NCBI GenBank assembly: GCA_905207705.1
Contig: CAJLMA010000004.1
Coordinates: forward strand, 62,001-126,000
Direction: 5' to 3'
DNA: 64,000 bases
DNA from: an uncultured Prevotellaceae bacterium
GTDB lineage: Bacteria; Bacteroidota; Bacteroidia; Bacteroidales; Muribaculaceae
The stretch's first letter is position 1; each line of letters opens with the position of its first letter. A program made the position numbers and the translations under genes. The notes under the pieces are model-generated. The model did not search any database. It was not told the DNA's origin and worked only from the letters and a program-made list of their open reading frames with translations. Below are positions 62,342-64,000 of this stretch, one piece after another.

Positions 62342-63718
62342 ATGCATATAGCAGTTGTTGGAACAGGATATGTTGGATTGGTCACAGGTGCATGTTTTGC
62401 CGAGACGGGAGTCAACGTGACATGTGTCGATGTGGACAAGACTAAAATCGATAATTTAAACAAGGGGATTCTACCTATATATGAGCCGGGATTGAGTGAG
62501 TTGGTGGAACGTAACCGAAATAATAAACGGTTGAGCTTCACTACCAATCTTGTTGATGTCCTCGACTCGGTAGACATCGTATTTTCGGCGGTAGGAACTC
62601 CGGCCGACGAAGACGGAAGCGCCGATTTGCATTATGTACTTGAAGTCGCCAAGACAGTGGGGCAGAACATGAACAAGTATCTTGTAGTGGTGACAAAAAG
62701 CACTGTACCTGTCGGGACTGCCGAGAAAGTACGTAAAACCATACAGACTGAATTGGACCGTCGAGGTGTAGATATAGAATTTGATGTGGCATCCAATCCT
62801 GAGTTTTTGAAGGAAGGTGTTGCAATAAAAGATTTCATGAGCCCTGAGCGTGTCGTTGTCGGGACAGATTCGCCAAAGGCCGAGAAATTGCTGGCACGTC
62901 TTTACCGTCCATTCATGCTCAACAGTTTCAGGGTGATATTCATGGATATACCTTCGGCCGAGATGACCAAGTATGCGGCCAATGCAATGCTTGCCACCCG
63001 CATAAGCTTCATGAATGATATTGCCAATTTGTGTGAACTTGTCGGAGCCAATGTGAGCATGGTAAGGAAAGGGATTGCTTCTGATAGTCGAATAGGCAGC
63101 AAGTTCTTGTATCCCGGTTGCGGATATGGAGGCTCTTGTTTCCCAAAAGATGTCAAAGCCTTGGCACACACCGCCGTCGAGCATGGCATGAAGATGCGTC
63201 TCATCGAAGCCGTGGAGGCCATTAATAAGTCGCAAAAGCATGTGCTTTTTGACAAGCTCGTGAAGGCATTTGGGAGCAAAGAGGCCTTGAAGGGGAAGAC
63301 GATTGCCATTTGGGGACTTGCTTTCAAGCCCAAAACCGACGATATGCGCGAGGCTCCGTCGCTGGTGCTTATTAATTCGTTGCGCGAGGCTGGATGTACC
63401 ATAAAGGCTTACGATCCTATCGCAATGGACTCTGCTCGGCGAAAGTTGGGCGATGGAGTGTTGACTTTTGGCAAGGATATGTACGATACGGTGAACGAAG
63501 CCGATGCTCTTGTTGTTGTTACCGAATGGGAAGAGTTCAGAGTGCCTTCGTGGGGCGTTATAAAAAAGGCGATGAAAGGACATGTAGTCGTGGACGGACG
63601 TAATATTTATCCTCCGGAAGATTTGGTGTCGGCCGGGTTGGATTATTACAATATCGGGCATCGTCCTGCTTTAGCAAAAGATTATGTAAGAAAAAACGAG
63701 TCGGCCGAATTGGATTGA
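62342..63718 (+). CDS. ugd: UDP-glucose 6-dehydrogenase
   Basis: 458 residues. It oxidises UDP-glucose twice to UDP-glucuronate, using NAD, and so supplies uronic acid to polysaccharide. The NAD motif is VVGTGYVGLVTGACFAETG (GxGxxG, residues 7-12); the catalytic Cys is in YGGSCFPKDVKAL, with PEFLKEG, TKYAANAMLATRISFMND and WGLAFKPKTDDMREAPS also present. All key residues are there. It lies 202 bp after the kinase gene; the intervening stretch holds nothing recognisable. Confidence 0.96.
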   Translation: MHIAVVGTGYVGLVTGACFAETGVNVTCVDVDKTKIDNLNKGILPIYEPGLSELVERNRNNKRLSFTTNLVDVLDSVDIVFSAVGTPADEDGSADLHYVLEVAKTVGQNMNKYLVVVTKSTVPVGTAEKVRKTIQTELDRRGVDIEFDVASNPEFLKEGVAIKDFMSPERVVVGTDSPKAEKLLARLYRPFMLNSFRVIFMDIPSAEMTKYAANAMLATRISFMNDIANLCELVGANVSMVRKGIASDSRIGSKFLYPGCGYGGSCFPKDVKALAHTAVEHGMKMRLIEAVEAINKSQKHVLFDKLVKAFGSKEALKGKTIAIWGLAFKPKTDDMREAPSLVLINSLREAGCTIKAYDPIAMDSARRKLGDGVLTFGKDMYDTVNEADALVVVTEWEEFRVPSWGVIKKAMKGHVVVDGRNIYPPEDLVSAGLDYYNIGHRPALAKDYVRKNESAELD

Positions 63719-63761
63719 TACTTCCGGTAATTGAGACAAGACCAGTACTGAATAAAACAAA

Positions 63762-63806
63762 CGACGAGGATGCGGGCATGGATAATTGCTGCATCCTCGT
63801 CGGTTT
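63762..63806. terminator. bidirectional terminator between ugd and rpiB
   Basis: Perfect arms CGACGAGGATGC (63762-63773) and GCATCCTCGTCG (63791-63802) between convergent stops. Confidence 0.82.
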
Positions 63807-63843
63807 TATTGCATAAGCCGAAACTTTGGAACTGGGCTTGTTG

Positions 63844-64000
63844 TCACTTCACGGGAATTTTGTTGATGCGGCGTTGATGCCTGCCCCCTTCATAGTCGGT
63901 ATTAAAGAAAGTTTTCACAATGTCGATGGCTTCATCGTCCGATATGAAGCGTCCCGGCATTGCAAGGACGTTGGCATCGTTGTGCTGACGAGCGAGCTTG
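63844..64000 (-). CDS. rpiB: ribose-5-phosphate isomerase B, C-terminal end
   Basis: Too short for a start-based search and cut by the window edge. The minus-strand frame reads KLARQHNDANVLAMPGRFI, DDEAIDIVKTFFNTDYEGGRH and QRRINKIPVK before a TGA at 63844-63846. The LARxHNxANVLxxPxRF and EGGRHxxRI motifs are diagnostic for RpiB, which interconverts ribose-5-phosphate and ribulose-5-phosphate. About 52 of the usual 145-150 residues are inside the window. Confidence 0.93.
   Translation of the reverse strand, partial: KLARQHNDANVLAMPGRFISDDEAIDIVKTFFNTDYEGGRHQRRINKIPVK

Noticed and set aside
62471..63661. 396-codon minus-strand frame inside ugd
   Set aside because: The plus strand encodes a full, motif-complete dehydrogenase; the opposite frame has His/Arg-rich low-quality sequence with no domains.
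1..64000. CRISPR arrays, insertion sequences and rRNA genes
   Set aside because: No regularly spaced repeats, transposase frames or rRNA-like sequence was seen.

Overview
The window looks like a chromosomal segment of a member of the Bacteroidales, probably a gut Muribaculaceae- or Bacteroides-like species. The evidence is a SusC/SusD pair, a succinate dehydrogenase/fumarate reductase in the order C-A-B, a parA-parB-DUF5683-mltD cluster, many Sec-secreted lipoproteins and outer-membrane barrels, a tyrosine-rich BY-kinase for exopolysaccharide, and promoters of the Bacteroidetes type (TTTG, about 19 bp, TAnnTTTG) rather than -35/-10 promoters with Shine-Dalgarno sites. Genus-level identity is inference.

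Layout. 1-3.5 kb: end of a polysaccharide-uptake locus (SusC end, SusD, secreted histidine phosphatase). 3.8-7.5 kb: sdhCAB on the minus strand with a near-perfect promoter. 7.5-10 kb: RNase R. 10-15.1 kb: parA-parB-DUF5683-mltD-surE operon, with three DnaA-box-like 9-mers just upstream of parA. 15.3-16.8 kb: ECF sigma/anti-sigma/Spy-like operon. 16.9-19.6 kb: HAD phosphatase, aroB and a TrpC-family protein whose catalytic residues look altered. 19.8-21.9 kb: HxlR regulator with a palindromic operator, an NAD(P)-binding reductase, and two clearly decayed genes (PNPOx-like and EamA-like). 22-29.4 kb: GSGD-repeat surface protein, acyltransferase, TraB/GumN, gltX, a barrel protein and waaA. 29.4-30.6 kb: a small secreted protein, a rod-shaped structured RNA resembling 6S RNA, and a tiny repeat lipoprotein. 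30.9-34.2 kb: mtaB, a lipid A-type acyltransferase and a GT2. 34.3-39.8 kb: an outer-membrane barrel receptor, then an AAA ATPase with a TPR/LuxR-type regulator.

40-43.2 kb holds two divergent NagB genes: a canonical glucosamine-6-phosphate deaminase, and a fusion of a NagB-like domain that has lost its catalytic residues to a PIG-L deacetylase. 43.2-47.2 kb: glycerate kinase and valS. 47.4-49.8 kb: an AT-rich decayed restriction island (frameshifted KilA-N gene, intact HNH nuclease, wrecked HpaII-family nuclease). 49.9-53.6 kb: AspT-type transporter, GNAT, DUF2007, mltG and tRNA-Ser(GCU). 54-63.7 kb: exopolysaccharide genes (three glycosyltransferases, a Wzc-like kinase with a Tyr-Gly tail, ugd), interrupted by two conserved envelope genes. 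The rpiB end closes the window.

No CRISPR array, rRNA or intact insertion sequence was seen. The strongest items for follow-up are the 6S-like RNA, the NagB pseudoenzyme/deacetylase fusion, the TrpC-like protein with altered active site, and the decayed islands.
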